Assembly: GCF_029852145.1 (NCBI RefSeq)
Contig: NC_079971.1
Span: 16,642,667 to 16,706,666, forward strand
Direction of reading: 5' to 3'
DNA from: Microplitis mediator
Taxonomy: Eukaryota > Arthropoda > Insecta > Hymenoptera > Braconidae
Length of the DNA stretch: 64,000 bases
Shown here: positions 11,330 through 23,325 of the stretch, one piece after another
Position numbering within the stretch: position 1 is the first letter of the stretch
Layout of the letters: each line of letters opens with the position of its first letter
Translations under genes and position numbers: made by a program
The notes under the pieces: generated by a model
Database searches by the model: none
Told to the model about the DNA's origin: nothing
Seen by the model: only the letters and a program-made list of their open reading frames with translations

Positions 11330-12406
11330 GTACAGAGCATTGCAACCGAAGTCGCATAATTATGATTATTATAATAGCATTACATGTACGTATAAGCTGT
11401 GAAAAAAGAGATAATAAAACTAAAAAAAAAAAAAATACAAATATAAGCTAAAAAGAATACAAATATAAGGTGATAAAAATAAAAAAGAACAGATAATTAA
11501 ATGATTGAAATTAGCAAAATAATAAATTATAAAGTGTAACCAGTTGCCCAAGATTTATCACAGATAAGCGGCCAATGACTTTTAAGCACTTTTAAGCACT
11601 TTTGAACGCCTGCGTATCATTTATGAGTTTTAGCGAATCAGGAAGGCTATTTCAGTAATATGGAGCTGCAACAGCGAAAGCATTCTTGTAAGACTTCATG
11701 CGATAATTAGGTATAACCAAGGTGATAGCGGTTGATTGATTACGCAGTAGCCTGGGAGCAGTATATATGGCAAGTAGCTCAGCCAGATAGGAAGGTGAAC
11801 CCTGCAGAATGGCCTTCCGGGCCAGGATGATAATTGCTCGAGCCCTGGCTTTACCAACTGAAAGCCATCCCAATTCCGTTCTGGCCTGGGAGATGGGGGA
11901 ATCCCAAGGCAGCCCCAGAATATACCGAACACCTTTATTAGCAAGTCTTTGAAGCTTGATGTCAGGAACAGCACCAATACCATGTAACACTTCAGTGCAG
12001 TAGTCGGTATGGGGAAGTATCAGTGCATTTACTAGAGACTTGCGGGCAGTGACATCAGTATAGCTTCTCAAGCTATATAGTTGGTAGAGTGCAGAGTGGA
12101 TTTTACCAGACACATGCTTGACATGCTCTTTAAACGTCAATTTGTAGTCGATGTACACACCTAGGTTTCTGACCGAGGAGACCAGAGAAATTTCGACTCC
12201 TTCACAACCAAACACGATGCTGGACTGATCTAGCATATTGACATACGGGGCTGAACCCAAGATGATAGCCTTAGTCTTACTTATGTTGAGCCGCAGGCGG
12301 TTAACCACAGACCAGGCATGTATACGCGCAATATCATCGTTGATCATCAGCACGTAGTCCGTAAGCTCATGCAGTAAGCATGCTAAATAAATTTGAAGAT
12401 CATCTG
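11330..12406 (-). pseudogene. Non-LTR retrotransposon copy D, 3' half of reverse transcriptase
   Basis: It starts abruptly at the second half of the YADD box (DDLQIYLACLLHEL at 12406) and runs through ISKTKAIILGS, VSSVRNLGVYIDYKLTF, LPHTDYCTEVLHGIGA and LGLPWDSPISQARTELGW to AFAVAAPYY. A stop codon then interrupts, followed by NSLPDSLKLI. The 3' flank (11330-11560) is A/T-rich and probably the UTR. Copy C ORF1 begins immediately below it. It is 5' truncated exactly where LTR-like sequence starts. Confidence 0.82.
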
Positions 12407-14230
12407 GACCAGACGGAAAAAATACTGGACAATCACCGAGACGAGGACAAGTTGGAGGAGAATTTAACTGTTGTAAAGGTATTTATATAAATTTTATTCC
12501 AGGCAGGAAGCCGGAAAAATTTATTAAGTACTTAGTCGTACGTCCGGTATCGTCGCGTCTAAAATAGTCGTTTGTAATTAAATAGATAAATTCGGTAATT
12601 AAAAATTAATAATTAACCAGAATTAAATTATATAAAATTAATTAATTGATCAACTCCAGGCAGGTTGCCGGAAATACTATAGAAAATTCCAGGTGGGTCG
12701 TGTAACCCTCGCACCGGAAATTATCTATTCTAGTCATCAAATCTAGTCGGTAAAATTAATTGATTAATTAAATAAATAATTCAAAATAAAATAATAAATT
12801 GTCTGGTTAAGAATTGATAAAAGTTACACAGTCAAGGCCACCGGTAGTTAATTAATTAAAATAAATCAATAATTAGTCACGAGCTTAATCATTTTGAAAA
12901 GCTTCGTGTAGTTTCGCTACGTCCGGGAGCAGCCGAACTCGCTAATGACTTCAAGGTCAGAATAGTGCCGAGTCACTCGCTATCTGGGCCCAACACATGC
13001 AATTTATTGCTCATAACCATGTCAAGACGGTATGAGAACCCGCTACAAGCCAACCAATCAGAGAATTCGTCTTATATCAGCGTGCTCGGCAGCCAATCAG
13101 AGAAATTGGCTGTTAACTACTTCCTGCTGGCGCGCTTTTAAGCCAATGGGAAAATTCGTTTTATGCAGCTTTGCTGCCACGTCACCACCGAGCGGTAACG
13201 TCGGCTCTTCAACGCTTTTATGATCTTAATCTACATCGTGGATTCATCAGTACAAATACAGATATCCATCTAACTGCTTCGCTCAATATAAATTATCCTT
13301 GTGTGATAATTCCGCTTAACTTACCCTAAAAAATCCTCAATAATTAGCTCAAGGCTACTAATTATTGAGTACATATAACATTTGTTGCTCGCGTTCAATT
13401 GCTCATAAATTAATTAACGCGTTCTGATCCGCTACCGACCACGTGTCGGATTTTATATACATGAATTTAATATCGTTTCCATTCTCTATCGCGTATAAAT
13501 CTAGTTGCATTCGCTCTCTAACATTAAGTTCTCACAGTTTAAGTGTATAAGGTATAAATAAAGACCTAAATTATTTACCTATTGATTGTGTGTAATTTTT
13601 AATTGTTTAAATTCCTTCATGCCTAAACCCTCTAAGTTTATTTGCTCATTTTACAATTAAAGATAATTAAAATAATTAAATAGATTAAATTAATTAAGGG
13701 ATCTAAATAATTAAAATCAAAACTGAGAATTAAATATTAAAATAAAAAATTGATTATTGTGAAAAAAGTACTTGGGTGAACTTGAGGATAAAAGTTACTG
13801 AGTAGAGTTGAGAAAAGGTGACGGAGGCGTTGAAGTTGAGTGAACGGAGTGAACAATAAAATTCGTAAAAAAATTCAGGATTAATTGAGAAAAATGAATG
13901 AAAATAAATAATTAATTAATTAAATAAAGTTTTTTTTTAAATAAAATATTTTAATGAATTAATTAAATTGTGAAATTTGTGGCGGGAAAATAGTCGATGG
14001 CAGGACGCCATTCATTTTAAAATCAGTGTGAGTGTGTAAAATAAGTCCAGGGGACCGAGTGAATGTGTGTGTGTAATAAATTAATTATTGGCGGGAAGAA
14101 TTATTGTTTAAATTTTTAATTAAGGTTTTAAAATAAAGTAATGCCAAAGGTAGTTGGCCAAATAATAGTAGTTGATAAAGGTCATGTGTGTGTAAAGATA
14201 CCAAAGGTAATTGGTCAATTTCGTTGAATG
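12407..14230 (+). other. LTR-like noncoding block
   Basis: No coding domain is seen. It contains three related imperfect units (CCAGGCAGGAAGCCGGAAA at 12502, CCAGGCAGGTTGCCGGAAA at 12656, and a shorter form near 12690), a CCAAT-box cluster listed separately, a TATAAATAAAG motif near 13553, then AT-rich sequence. The reading as a solo LTR or a noncoding retroelement end is inferred from promoter-like and polyadenylation-like signals only. No matching second LTR was found in the window. Confidence 0.3.
13045..13165 (+). promoter_or_regulatory. Three CCAAT boxes, LTR-type promoter candidate
   Basis: CCAATCAGAGAATTCG, CCAATCAGAGAAATTGG and CCAATGGGAAAATTCG occur at about 13053, 13095 and 13143, spaced 42-48 bp, each followed by TTAT or TTTTAT. 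Such spacing suggests duplicated promoter elements of an LTR. No experimental support. Confidence 0.3.
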
Positions 14231-14329
14231 AATTAGTTATAAATAAAATAAAATGCGGGTTAATAAATAATTTAGGTTTAAGTAAAAGAATGCAGGTTTA
14301 ACAAATAAAAGGTCAAAAAGGTATAATAA

Positions 14330-14525
14330 ATAGGTTACAAGGTAAATATGGTTTATTCGGTTTATATAATAAAAAGTTATAAGGTTTATAAAAGTTATGA
14401 GGTTTTTAAAAGTCATAAGGTTTATAAAAGTCATTAGGTTTATAAAAGTTATAAGGCTTATAAAAGTTTATAAGGTTTATGAGATAAAAAGATTTAAAAG
14501 GAACAAGGTTTACAAGGTTAAATAA
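14330..14525. repeat. Tandem repeat, about 21-22 bp unit
   Basis: Units of AAGGTTTATAAAAGTTAT with variants (GAGGTTTTTAAAAGTCAT, AGGCTTATAAAAGTTTAT) follow head to tail for about nine copies. The open frame it creates on the minus strand is an artefact of the repeat. Confidence 0.75.
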
Positions 14526-14768
14526 ATAAAAAAGGTTTAAGTGTTAAAGTGTTTTTATAATAATTTATTTATAAATTATCCTTCCTCTTCCTTCTCTCAC
14601 AATTAAACTAAATTACACTGACCCTGATGATCTAAGATCCGGCTCTGGGAGGCTGTTATCACTTCCTGTGGCGCCCTTGATAAGGACGACCAGAGTAGCA
14701 GCAATAGCCCTGTTATAAATTATGTTCAGTGATGTTATAGAGTATATTCATTTGGTATGTATAATAAG

Positions 14769-15165
14769 TGTCCTGACAGCATTCAAGTCGGAATGACTGC
14801 TTTAGGACGTCCTTTTGAAGGCGTCCTCAAGAAGTCTTATAATGACTTCTTAAAGGTATCATTTTTAAGAACTCTTAATTAAGAGTTCTTGAAGACTCCA
14901 TAAAGAAGACGTCCGTTTTGGGACGTCTAAATGTATTCTTTTTTCAACTTCTTTATGAAGTCATAATTAGGAGCTCCTTAAAGACGTCATGGTAAATTCA
15001 AACTGAAGTCTTATTTGTGAAGTCAGAAAAAAAAACTCTTTGAGAACTCTTTTTAAAGACGTCTTAATGAGTTCACTAGGTGGCTCATTCGACATCTTGA
15101 GAACTTCTTAAAGGCTACTTTAAGATGTTGATAAAACGTCCAAACCATAAATAGGAACTATTAGG
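14769..15165 (+). mobile_element. AAGAAGTC-word MITE, copy 1 (right end cut)
   Basis: It begins CCTGACAGCATTCAAGTC and is filled with AAGAAGTC, GACTTCTT, AAGAGTTCTT, GACGTC and AAGGAGCTCC words in both orientations. The same sequence in reverse complement forms the element at 40888-41310. The last ~45 bp, including the CCCAGATAGC end, are missing, apparently removed where the palindrome at 15172 begins. Confidence 0.75.
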
Positions 15166-15171
15166 AATTTG

Positions 15172-16111
15172 AAAGGTCGCTCATCGTAAATTTCTATTTT
15201 ACGTTTAAATAACATCGAAAAAAAAATTTTCTTTTTTGGAATTTTACAACTCATTTTGGAATTAACATGTCAGGGTGAGAGACACATATTTTTGAAGAAA
15301 ATTGAACGCTCTAAATAAATTGTCTCTCATGTTTTTTCTCCAAGTCTACTCCTTTAAAAGTTATTCGAGTTTAAAGTTCAACATATAATCAATTTAACCT
15401 TTTTTTCTTAAATTGGGGTATAATAATAAAACTCATCTTCGAAAAAAATTATTTTAGAATTTTTCAATGGTATAGATAATAGTTTTAAGTTTAGCACAAT
15501 TATTTTCAATTTATAAAATTTACGATTTTCACTTCGGCTATCAAAACTATGAACAATGAAATGCTACTAACAACAATTAAATATTAATAACCCAACAATG
15601 ACATTTTGATGAAAAGACGACACTTATTTAGGAACAACCTTTTTTTATTTATTGAAATAATAATATTACGAAAAGTTATGTACATACAATTCAAATTTTT
15701 TTAAACTTCAAGGAGGGAATTAATTTCAGATTTTTTAAATTGAAAAGTCATTTATTCCTCATAGCAGAACAATAAAGATCTACTTTGACAACGACGTTAA
15801 ACTTAATGATTTAATATTTTAAGATAAATTTTTTTTTCAATCACAATTATGAAATATTGAAGAAAAATTAAGAAAAAAAGGTTAAATTAATTACATGTTG
15901 AACTTTAAACTCGAATAACTTTTAAAGGAGTAGACTTAGAAAAAAAACATAAGAAACAATTTATTTAGAGCGTTCAATTTTCTTCAAAAGAATGTATCTT
16001 TCACCCCGACATGTTAATTCCAAAATGAGTTGTAAGATTCCAAAGTTAAAAAATTTTTTTTTCCATGTGATTTAAACGTAAAATAGAAATTTACGATGAG
16101 CGACCTTTCAA
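15172..16111. mobile_element. Foldback element (palindrome, arms about 235 bp)
   Basis: GAAAGGTCGCTCATCGTAAA at 15172 is matched inverted by TTTACGATGAGCGACCTTTC at about 16092-16111. The arms run to about 15410 and back from about 15880 (both contain GTCTACTCCTTTAAAAGTT or its complement). The roughly 470 bp loop is AT-rich and noncoding. Arms differ at a few percent of sites by eye. A non-autonomous foldback transposon is the likely identity. Confidence 0.75.
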
Positions 16112-16229
16112 AATTGATATTAAGTGCTCCCGTTTTCACAGGCTCCTTTTTTCATGACTAGGAAGATATTTCACTGCGGGTTTAAAAACAAAAATAGTCG
16201 ATTTATTTGAACCGCTATAACTTATATGT

Positions 16230-18798
16230 GGGGCATTCCACGCCAAATCGACCACTTTTGAACCCGACCCCTTTAGATATGGCTGAAAATTTTTCCTCTT
16301 TTTCTACCCCATCAAAAACGTTTCTCATATTTTTTTCAAATTTTTTCAACCAACCGAAAAAAAGTTATAAATTTTTGAAAAAAATACCTTTTTTTATTTT
16401 AAATAGCTATAACTTTTCCAAAATTCTACTAATTGGAACGTTGTTTTTTTCAAAATTTTTGTTTTTAAATGTACTTTACGAAAAAAAATACAAAAAAATT
16501 ATTGCAACCTATCTTCATTGTTTTTTTGTAGATTTTTAGGAAAAATCAAAAATTTTTCGATGTTTGCCATTTTTGATTTTTTTTTTTTATACAAAACTTT
16601 GAAATTTTCTGCAGATCCTCAAATTTTGTCAAAGTGATGTTTTTTTCAATTGAAAAAAAAAAATTTTTATAACCAACCTTATTTCCCATAAAACCATGCT
16701 TAAAATTTTTGAGAGTGCTCAGACAGCTTTCAAATTTGGAAAAAAAAATAAAAACAATAAATTTAAATAGTTCCTTCTACATTCATTGTTTTATGGTTAA
16801 AAGATTTTTTTTTTTTAATTGCCGGCATCTGTCCGAAAATGGACCAAACGAAACCTTTTTTTTCATTTTTTTCGTTTTTAAATGCAGTTTTCAGAAAAAA
16901 ATACAAAGAAATTATTCAGAAAGTTCTTCTATTTTTAAACTTGATTTTTCGAACAAAATTCAAATTATTTCGGGGATTACCATTTAAAGGGCACAGCCGG
17001 ATTAATATGGGAATTTCGCCCCCATGGATTTTTTGACTCAAACTTAGGGGGTCGATTTGGTGTCGAATGAAAATAATTCACCTCAATTTTTAGCTCTTTT
17101 ACTCAAACGGTATTCGAGAATTTCAAAAAAACCTGTTTTTTCGAAATTATTTTTATTTTTATAGTAAAATTCGGTATTAATCAATGATGGTTTTTTTCCT
17201 AATTCTTACGAGTCCAAAACATAGAAAAATCATATGATCGTGATTCTCAAACGGAAAGCCGATTTTTAACGGAGAAAAGAAAATTATAATTTTTTTTTTT
17301 TAGCCTTTTTGAAATATGTCACTCACCAAAAGTTGTTAGAAAATGTCTTTCATACTCCTCTATACTCAGGAATTTTTTTGAATTTTTTGAAGTGGTGGAC
17401 CAATTAAAAAAAAATTAAAAACTCATTTTTTTCTTAAAATCTTGCGTTTTAACGAACTTAAATTTTTTTTTTTAGTTCAAATAAATACGTAAAAAATTTT
17501 TTTTATTATAATTTATTTTTTTCTGTATCAAAGTTTAAAATATCTCCCAATAGTCTTAATAACAAAAAACTAAAATGAAAAATTTTCACGCGTATTTTAA
17601 ATGGGAAAGGGGACTACCCTTTGTGATATCTCAATTTTAAAGATATCTGGCTGAAATTCGGTAAGGATTTTTCTTATAATATAAAGTCACTTTTGAGCCC
17701 ATAAGACGTTGAAAAAAAATATATTTGTTTTTTTTGCGACACCCTAATACTTGTATATTTTTTTATACTATTGGGAAATATTTTAAACTTTGATACAGAG
17801 AAAAATAAATTATAATAAAAAAAATTTTTTACGTATTTATTTGAACTAAAAAAAAAATTTAAGTTTGTTAAAACGCAAGATTTTAAGAAAAAAATGAGTT
17901 TTTAATTTTTTTTTTATTGATCCACCACTTCAAAAAATTCAAAAAAATTCCTGAGTATAAAGGAGTATGAAAGACATTTTCTAACAACTTTTGGTAAGTG
18001 ACATATTTCAAAAAGGCTAAAAAAAAAAAGATTGTAATTTTCCTTTCTCCGTTAAAAATCGGCTTTCCGTTTGAGAATCACGATCATATGATTTTTCTAT
18101 GTTTTGGACTCGTAAGAATTAGGAAAAAAACCATCATTTATTAATTCCGAATTTTACTGTAAAAATAAAAATAATTTCGAAAAAACAGGTTTTTTTGAAA
18201 TTCTCGAATACCGTTTGAGTAAAAGAGCTAAAAATTGAGGTGAATTATTTTCATTCGACACCAAATCGACCCCCTAACTTTGAGTCAAAAAATCCATGGG
18301 GGCAGAATTCCCATATTAATCCGGCTATACTCTTTATTGTTTTAATTTTTTTTTCCAAATTTGAAAGTTTTCTGAGCACTCTCAAAAATTTTAAGCATGG
18401 TGTTATGAGAAATAAGGCTAGTTATAAAAATTTTTTTTTTCAATTGGAAAAAAAAAATATAAATTGAAAAAACATCACTCTGAAAAAATTTGAGGATCTG
18501 CAGAAAATGTCAAAGTTTTATATAAAAAAAAAAAAATTAAAAATCAAAAATGGTAAACATCGAAAAATTTTTGATTTTTTCTGAAAATTGTCCCAATCAG
18601 TCGAATTTTGGAAAAGTTATAGCTATTTAAAATAAAAAAAGCCATTTTTTTCAAAAATTTATAACTTTTTTTCGGTTGGGTGAAAAAATTTGAAAAAATT
18701 ATGAGAAACGTTTTTGATGGAATAGAAAAAGAAAAAAATTTTCAGCCATATCTAAAGAGGTCGGGTTCAAAAGTGGTCGATTTGGCGTGGAATGCCCC
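16230..18798. mobile_element. Large foldback element, GGGGCATTCC ends, copy 1
   Basis: It starts GGGGCATTCCACGCCAAATC and ends with the exact inverse, both flanked by ATAT. The arms (16230-~17560 and ~17755-18798) pair almost throughout. The left arm carries about 220 bp (around 16765-16985) that the right arm lacks. The centre has CAAAGTTTAAAATATCTCCC and its inverse. The same family forms the 42466-43526 palindrome. Open frames inside are poly-Phe/Lys artefacts. Confidence 0.82.
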
Positions 18799-18799
18799 A

Positions 18800-18970
18800 T
18801 ATATTTATATATATTCATATAGAATAACAATCGAAAACTATATACTCCCATGAATTGTTATATATGTCCGAAAAAAGTTACATATGGTCATACATAGAAT
18901 TCGAAATACATAAAATTTTCATGTTCACTTTTATGTATGACCATATATTATTATATATACCTTTATTAAG
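18800..18970. repeat. Left copy of a direct repeat flanking the LTR element
   Basis: ATAACAATCGAAAACTATAT followed by CCCATG and TATATATGTC also occurs at about 23983-24030, just outside the right LTR. The text is made of TATATATG-type words, so it may be part of a dyad-word element split by the LTR retrotransposon, or a chance match of low-complexity sequence. Confidence 0.5.
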
Positions 18971-19218
18971 TGGTTGAGGTAATAATATAAAGTATTAAAA
19001 ACGGCCAATTATATTAAGCAAATGTTTTATTCAAATAACGAAAGTAACACAGTAATTGTAAGTATACAGTAAAGAAAAATGCTTGGATGCGTGTGTGCAG
19101 TCCAGCGGTCTATTACTTATTGTCTCTACGAATGAGGTAGAGACGGATACATGAAAAATCGATGCTCGACGTAAACTGCCGAATTTTATTGATCGCATCA
19201 CCTAGTAGCAACGCTACA
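18971..19218 (-). repeat. LTR2, 3' copy (Gypsy-type element)
   Basis: A 248 bp direct repeat of 23710-23957. On the minus strand it starts TGTAGCGTTGCTACTAGG and ends CCTCAACCA (TG...CA). By eye about 18 positions differ between the copies, so the element is not recent. It is preceded on the minus strand by a polypurine tract. Confidence 0.88.
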
Positions 19219-19250
19219 GAACTCCCTTTGTTTTTTTTTTTTTTTTTTAA
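19219..19250 (-). promoter_or_regulatory. Polypurine tract
   Basis: On the minus strand an A-run leads into AACAAAGGGAGTTC immediately before the 3' LTR, as needed for plus-strand priming in LTR retrotransposons. Confidence 0.6.
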
Positions 19251-19386
19251 TTTAATACACGATAATTAAAGTAATAGAATATTTACAAATGATATGAATA
19301 AATAAATAATTAAATAAATGAATATAATAAAGTGGTTAATCATCACTTTGTAAAAAAAAATTAAATCGCGTAAATTTTTAAATATT

Positions 19387-20745
19387 AAACCGGACTCGGC
19401 GTTTTTGGGTCTCGGTTGCTGTGTTGTTGTGTCGCTGGGAATTTGTTGTTATCGTCGCCGTGTCGATTGGATTCGCCTCGTAAACCGACTTCAATCTGTC
19501 CACAGAAATGGCGATTTGTCGTTAGCGAAAATCGATGATGAAGTATTTATCGTGTCGAGTTATTACACGATATGGACCCTCGTACGGCGATGAGAAAGGT
19601 AGTCCAACCTGGTCATGCCATAGCAGTTCGTGGCTGCAAGTACTAAGGTTCCTGAAACAGAAAACAGAATGCTTGCCATGACGCGACATGTCGGCCGGTG
19701 CCACTGAATTAAAATGACGTTTTAGAGTATTGACAATGTCATGAGGCGTAGTTTTGTTATTGGGTGTAAGTAACTCACCGGGCAATCGGATAGGCTCACC
19801 GTATACTAATTCAGCCGTTGTCGGCTGTATGTCGTCTTTCCAGGCAGCGCGTAAGCCGAGCGAAACGGCTGGTAATGCGTCATACCATGACTCTTGATGA
19901 CACAAAAGTGCTGACTTTAACTGACGGTGTAAACGTTCGACGAGACCGTTGGCTTGCGGATGATACGGCGTAGTGTGTAGAAGTTTTATTCCGTACATTT
20001 TTAATAACGACTGGAATAATGACGATTCGAATTGCGGACCTTGGTTCGAAGTTATGCGTTTCGGTACTCCGTGGCGTGAAATCCAGTGCAGCGATAGTGC
20101 GTGTGCTATCGTCTCTGCAGTTCCGTTGGATAACGGGACAGCCTCAGGAAACCTCGTGAATCGGTCAATGATCGTTAAACACTGGTTGAAGCCTCTTGAT
20201 GTTTTTAAAGACACTAGGTTGATATGAATGTGCTCAAATCGTTCAGTTGGAGGTTCAAAACTGGCGATCGGCGATGACACGTGTCTCTGAATTTTATTCT
20301 TCTGGCAATCGATGCAAGATTTCGCCCATTCTCGGCAATCTTTATTAATCGACGGCCAGACGTATCGTTTAGAGATCATTTTCAATGATCCTTTGATTCC
20401 AGGGTGAGTGAGCGTGTGTAGTGAATCGAACACTTTCTTTCTCAGCGGTCCTAGAACGTATGGTCGCACCGTACCTGACGCAATATCACAGTACAATGCT
20501 AAACCGTCGTCGAAATTGATTCGTCGAAGCTGCAACGCGGTTGTCAGTCGCAGCAGTTGTCGAAGCTCGAGATCCTGCTTCTGTGCATCGGCAAGTTCTT
20601 CCAATTTGATAGCAGTAGACACTGCTTCGACTCGTGACAATGTGTCAGCGACAATATTGTCGTTGCCCGACATATGTCTCATGTCAGTCGTGAATTGACC
20701 GATGAAATCCAAACGGCAGAATTGCCATGGTGAAGCTCTCTCCAT
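19387..20745 (-). pseudogene. Gypsy-type pol, RNase H end and integrase
   Basis: The frame continues from the reverse transcriptase after two in-frame stops near 20795-20806. It reads WQFCRLDFIGQFTTDMRH and NDNIVADTLSRVEA (end of RNase H). The integrase zinc-binding part follows: HTLTHPGIKGSLKMI (HxxxxH) with CIDCQKNK (CxxC). The catalytic core has INLVSLKTSRGFNQCLTIID, where the first catalytic Asp is replaced (IN for the usual ID), then NQGPQFESSLF and HPQANGLVERLHR with the final Glu. A stop follows DKYFIIDFR at about 19522, but the frame reads on to about 19387, so the original C-terminus was longer. Replication-incompetent as it stands. Confidence 0.9.
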
Positions 20746-21888
20746 ACGCTGTTTAAGTGCGTGTTGGAGCGGTTTGTGATCTGTGTAGATCGTTACGTGT
20801 CAACCCTAGAAAATATGCCGAAAATGTCTCACGGCTTCGTAGATCGCGTGTAGTTCTCGATCATAAGTCGACAATTTTTGGATCGACGGCTGTAATATCC
20901 AGCTAAAAAAAGCCAGCGGCTGCCAGTCGTTATTTACGCGTTGCTGGAGGACGGCACCGATCCCGATTTCTGATGCATCGGTAAAAACTGCCCAATCCAC
21001 GTCGGTTCTTGGGTGCACGAGGAGTGTTGCATCAGCGAGAGATCGTTTAGCGGCATTAAAAGCGTTTTGCATATCAGCTGCCCAGTTGACAGGATGCGAT
21101 CCTTTGATTTTCGGTCCTTCCAGTACTTTATTTAACAGCGCTAAAATTTCTACAGCGTTCTTGATAAACTTTCTGTAGAAATTAATTGTGCTGAGGAATC
21201 CACGAAGTGCTTGAACGATTTTAGGAGGCTGGAGATTCACGATAGCCTCAACTTTTTCCGGCAATGGTTTAATGCCGTGTTTGTTTATTAAATAACCGAG
21301 GAATTTAACTTCGGTTTTGCCTAGCTGGCACTTCGGAACGTTTATCACTAGTCCGTTATCACGAAGACGTTGAAATAATATCTTGAGGTGTTTTAAATGC
21401 TCCTCTTCGTCTTTGGATGCGATTAGTATATCGTCGATATATGGAAATACGAAATCCAGATCACGGGTGATTTCGTCGATAAATCTCTGGAACGTCTGTG
21501 CTGCATTTTTGAGTCTAAAAGTCATGTACGAAATCTCGAATAAGCCAAACGGAGTGATAATAGCTGTTTTCTCGACATCTTCTGGAGCTACTCGAAGTTG
21601 GAGGAAAGCTTTGGTAAAATCAACGACAGAAAAGATTCGTTTCCCATGTAAATACGCGGCAAAATCATCCATATATCGAAGCGCATATTTATCGATAAGA
21701 GTACGGTCGTTTAATGGACGATAATCGTCACATGGTCTCCATCCATTGTCCTTTTTCTGGACCATGTGTAATGGCGAAGACCAAGCACTCCGCGATGGCC
21801 GACGAATGCCTTGTTCAATCATTTTACGAAACTCCTCTTGAGCAATTCTTGTCGGACGGATCAGGTCGTGTGATATCGGCGAACTCAC
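20746..21888 (-). pseudogene. Gypsy-type pol, reverse transcriptase and RNase H
   Basis: Clear Gypsy-family (Metaviridae-like retrotransposon) reverse transcriptase. It shows WSSPLHMVQKKDNGWRPC, FSVVDFTKAFLQLRV, PFGLFEISYMTFRLKNA, the catalytic FVFPYIDDILIAS, FLGYLINKHGI and FYRKFIKNA. RNase H follows with VFTDASEIGIGAVLQQ and KLSTYDRELHAIYEAV. Two stops (TAG, TGA) interrupt RNase H before TDHKPL. The start overlaps the protease frame, and about 30 residues expected between protease and RT are missing, so a deletion plus frame change broke the junction. Confidence 0.92.
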
Positions 21889-22354
21889 GTAGCAGTTTCA
21901 TATAAACGGAATCACCATCCACAGCCTTGATTTTGTTCAATGCTGTTGTTGCGTGGAAATAACCGGATGATGTCAAACCTGTAATGCCGTCGCGTAAGCA
22001 TTTGCGTTTAAGGTCGACTAGCAAGTCAAAATGACTCAAAAAATCAGCCCCAAATATCGGTTTGGTGACATCAGCAACAATAAAATTCCACGTGAAATCT
22101 CGACGCAGTCCGAGATTCAGCGTTTGCAATGATAGACCATAGGTTTCGATAATCGTGCCGTTTGCGGCATAGAGCTGATAACCTATGGGAGTTGTTTGCG
22201 ATTTCATCAAGCTGCGAGGAAAAACTGATAAATCAGAGCCAGTGTCCACGAGAAACTTGGTTCCAGTGACTCGATCTTTAATAAATAATCGGCGTGAAAT
22301 CGATTGAGAATCACTCTCCGCCGCTAGTGATTCTCGTTGGCGTTTCCCTGCCAT
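21824..22354 (-). pseudogene. Gypsy-type aspartic protease
   Basis: The frame holds FLVDTGSDLSVFPRSL, with DTGSD the active site (DTG) of retroviral-type aspartic proteases, then IFGADFLSHFDLLVDL. It stops after RPDPSDKNCSRG, at the point where the polyprotein should continue into reverse transcriptase, and overlaps the next frame by 65 bases. This is consistent with a small frame-changing deletion. Confidence 0.88.
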
Positions 22355-22602
22355 TTACACCCGGGCGCGCATGCGCGCGCATTTTCGCCAAATGTGAAAT
22401 GATACCAGTAATAGTCGCATTTTTTAACTTTCCGAGGACTATGGTGTTGGTATGATCTGGATTGTGTATTTGGAAGTTGCTCCTCAGCAAGCATTTCGCT
22501 ATACTCGGCAGTTAACAGTGCAAGTTGCTTACGCAAAGCAGCGAGTTCCTCTGCGGTGGATGCGTACATTTTGAAATATAAAATATAAAAATAATATTTC
22601 AA
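22324..22602 (-). pseudogene. Gag remnant, C-terminal zinc-binding end
   Basis: The frame starts MYASTAEELAALRKQLALL (heptad-like) and ends with CDYYWYHFTFGENARACA followed by PGC, the C-terminal Cys/His motif usual for arthropod Gypsy gag proteins. Most of gag (matrix and capsid portions) is absent. The next 480 bp upstream hold no gag sequence. Confidence 0.7.
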
Positions 22603-23091
22603 AGAATAATATCACCTGCACTTAAAATTACTTTATTTTAATTTTACTACGTATCCAGCGATGACTCGTCACTCAGGAATGTTCAACTGACTCTCCGGCT
22701 TAACCCTTGATACTACTTCCGATGAGGTAGCTACCGGAAAATTTAACGCGACACTGCACGAAATAGGTAATTTTATTTTCAGCGCGCAAAAACTTTTATC
22801 ACTATTCGATTCGCACTAAAGGTTTCTCGAATCAACACTGAAGTGGCATAACGTCCATAAGATGCCCATCAATGCACCAGTGGTGATAAAAGATGACAAA
22901 CTGCACTATAATAAGAAAATTCACTGCACTAATTAAAAAACAAATTCACACAAAAATAACTGTGAAAGAAAAATCACGGTCTCGCCGATTAATCGGTAGC
23001 GCGACAAAATATTCGCGGCAAAAATTATGCGAGAACTCACGAAATTTTATAAACTGTGTAATACTCGTGTTCGGCGCTTCTTTATAAAAGA

Positions 23092-23110
23092 GATCACGTC
23101 GGGGTCACCA
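23092..23110 (-). other. Primer-binding-site-like sequence 1
   Basis: On the minus strand TGGTGACCCCGACGTGATC, preceded by CTAAAT. A second near-copy occurs at 23685-23703. This inner site is followed by the gag-pol body. Confidence 0.65.
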
Positions 23111-23325
23111 ATTTAGCGACGATACTTTAGGATTAGATTTCAATAATCACTGCCTAAGTCACCAACTACCAAAGAGTGAAACGTTGTGAGAGATAATGAG
23201 AAGAGGAGAGATAGAAAAAGGTATTTGTGGGGAGAGAGGCGTTTCGTCTAAGTATACGATAGCTGAGACTCCTCAGTTAGGTGTGTCTATCGTATACCCC
23301 ACCTAAGACGCCGTGTTGGAAGTTA
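23111..23325 (-). repeat. LTR1-like segment inside the LTR2 element
   Basis: About 215 bp that on the minus strand start TGTAACTTCCAACACGG and end AAGTATCGTCGCTAAAT directly before primer site 1, the position and TG start of a 5' LTR. The sequence differs from LTR2. No second copy was found near the 3' end (19219-19400), so the element is a chimera or the other LTR was lost. Confidence 0.55.

Noticed and set aside
14237..14434. Ile/Leu/Tyr-rich 65-codon frame that looks membrane-like
   Set aside because: Produced by the 21-22 bp tandem repeat (FINLITF units).
16207..18467. Several Phe/Lys-rich frames in and around the large palindromes (also 42464-43609)
   Set aside because: They arise from poly-T/poly-A runs and appear in mirror pairs because the DNA is palindromic.
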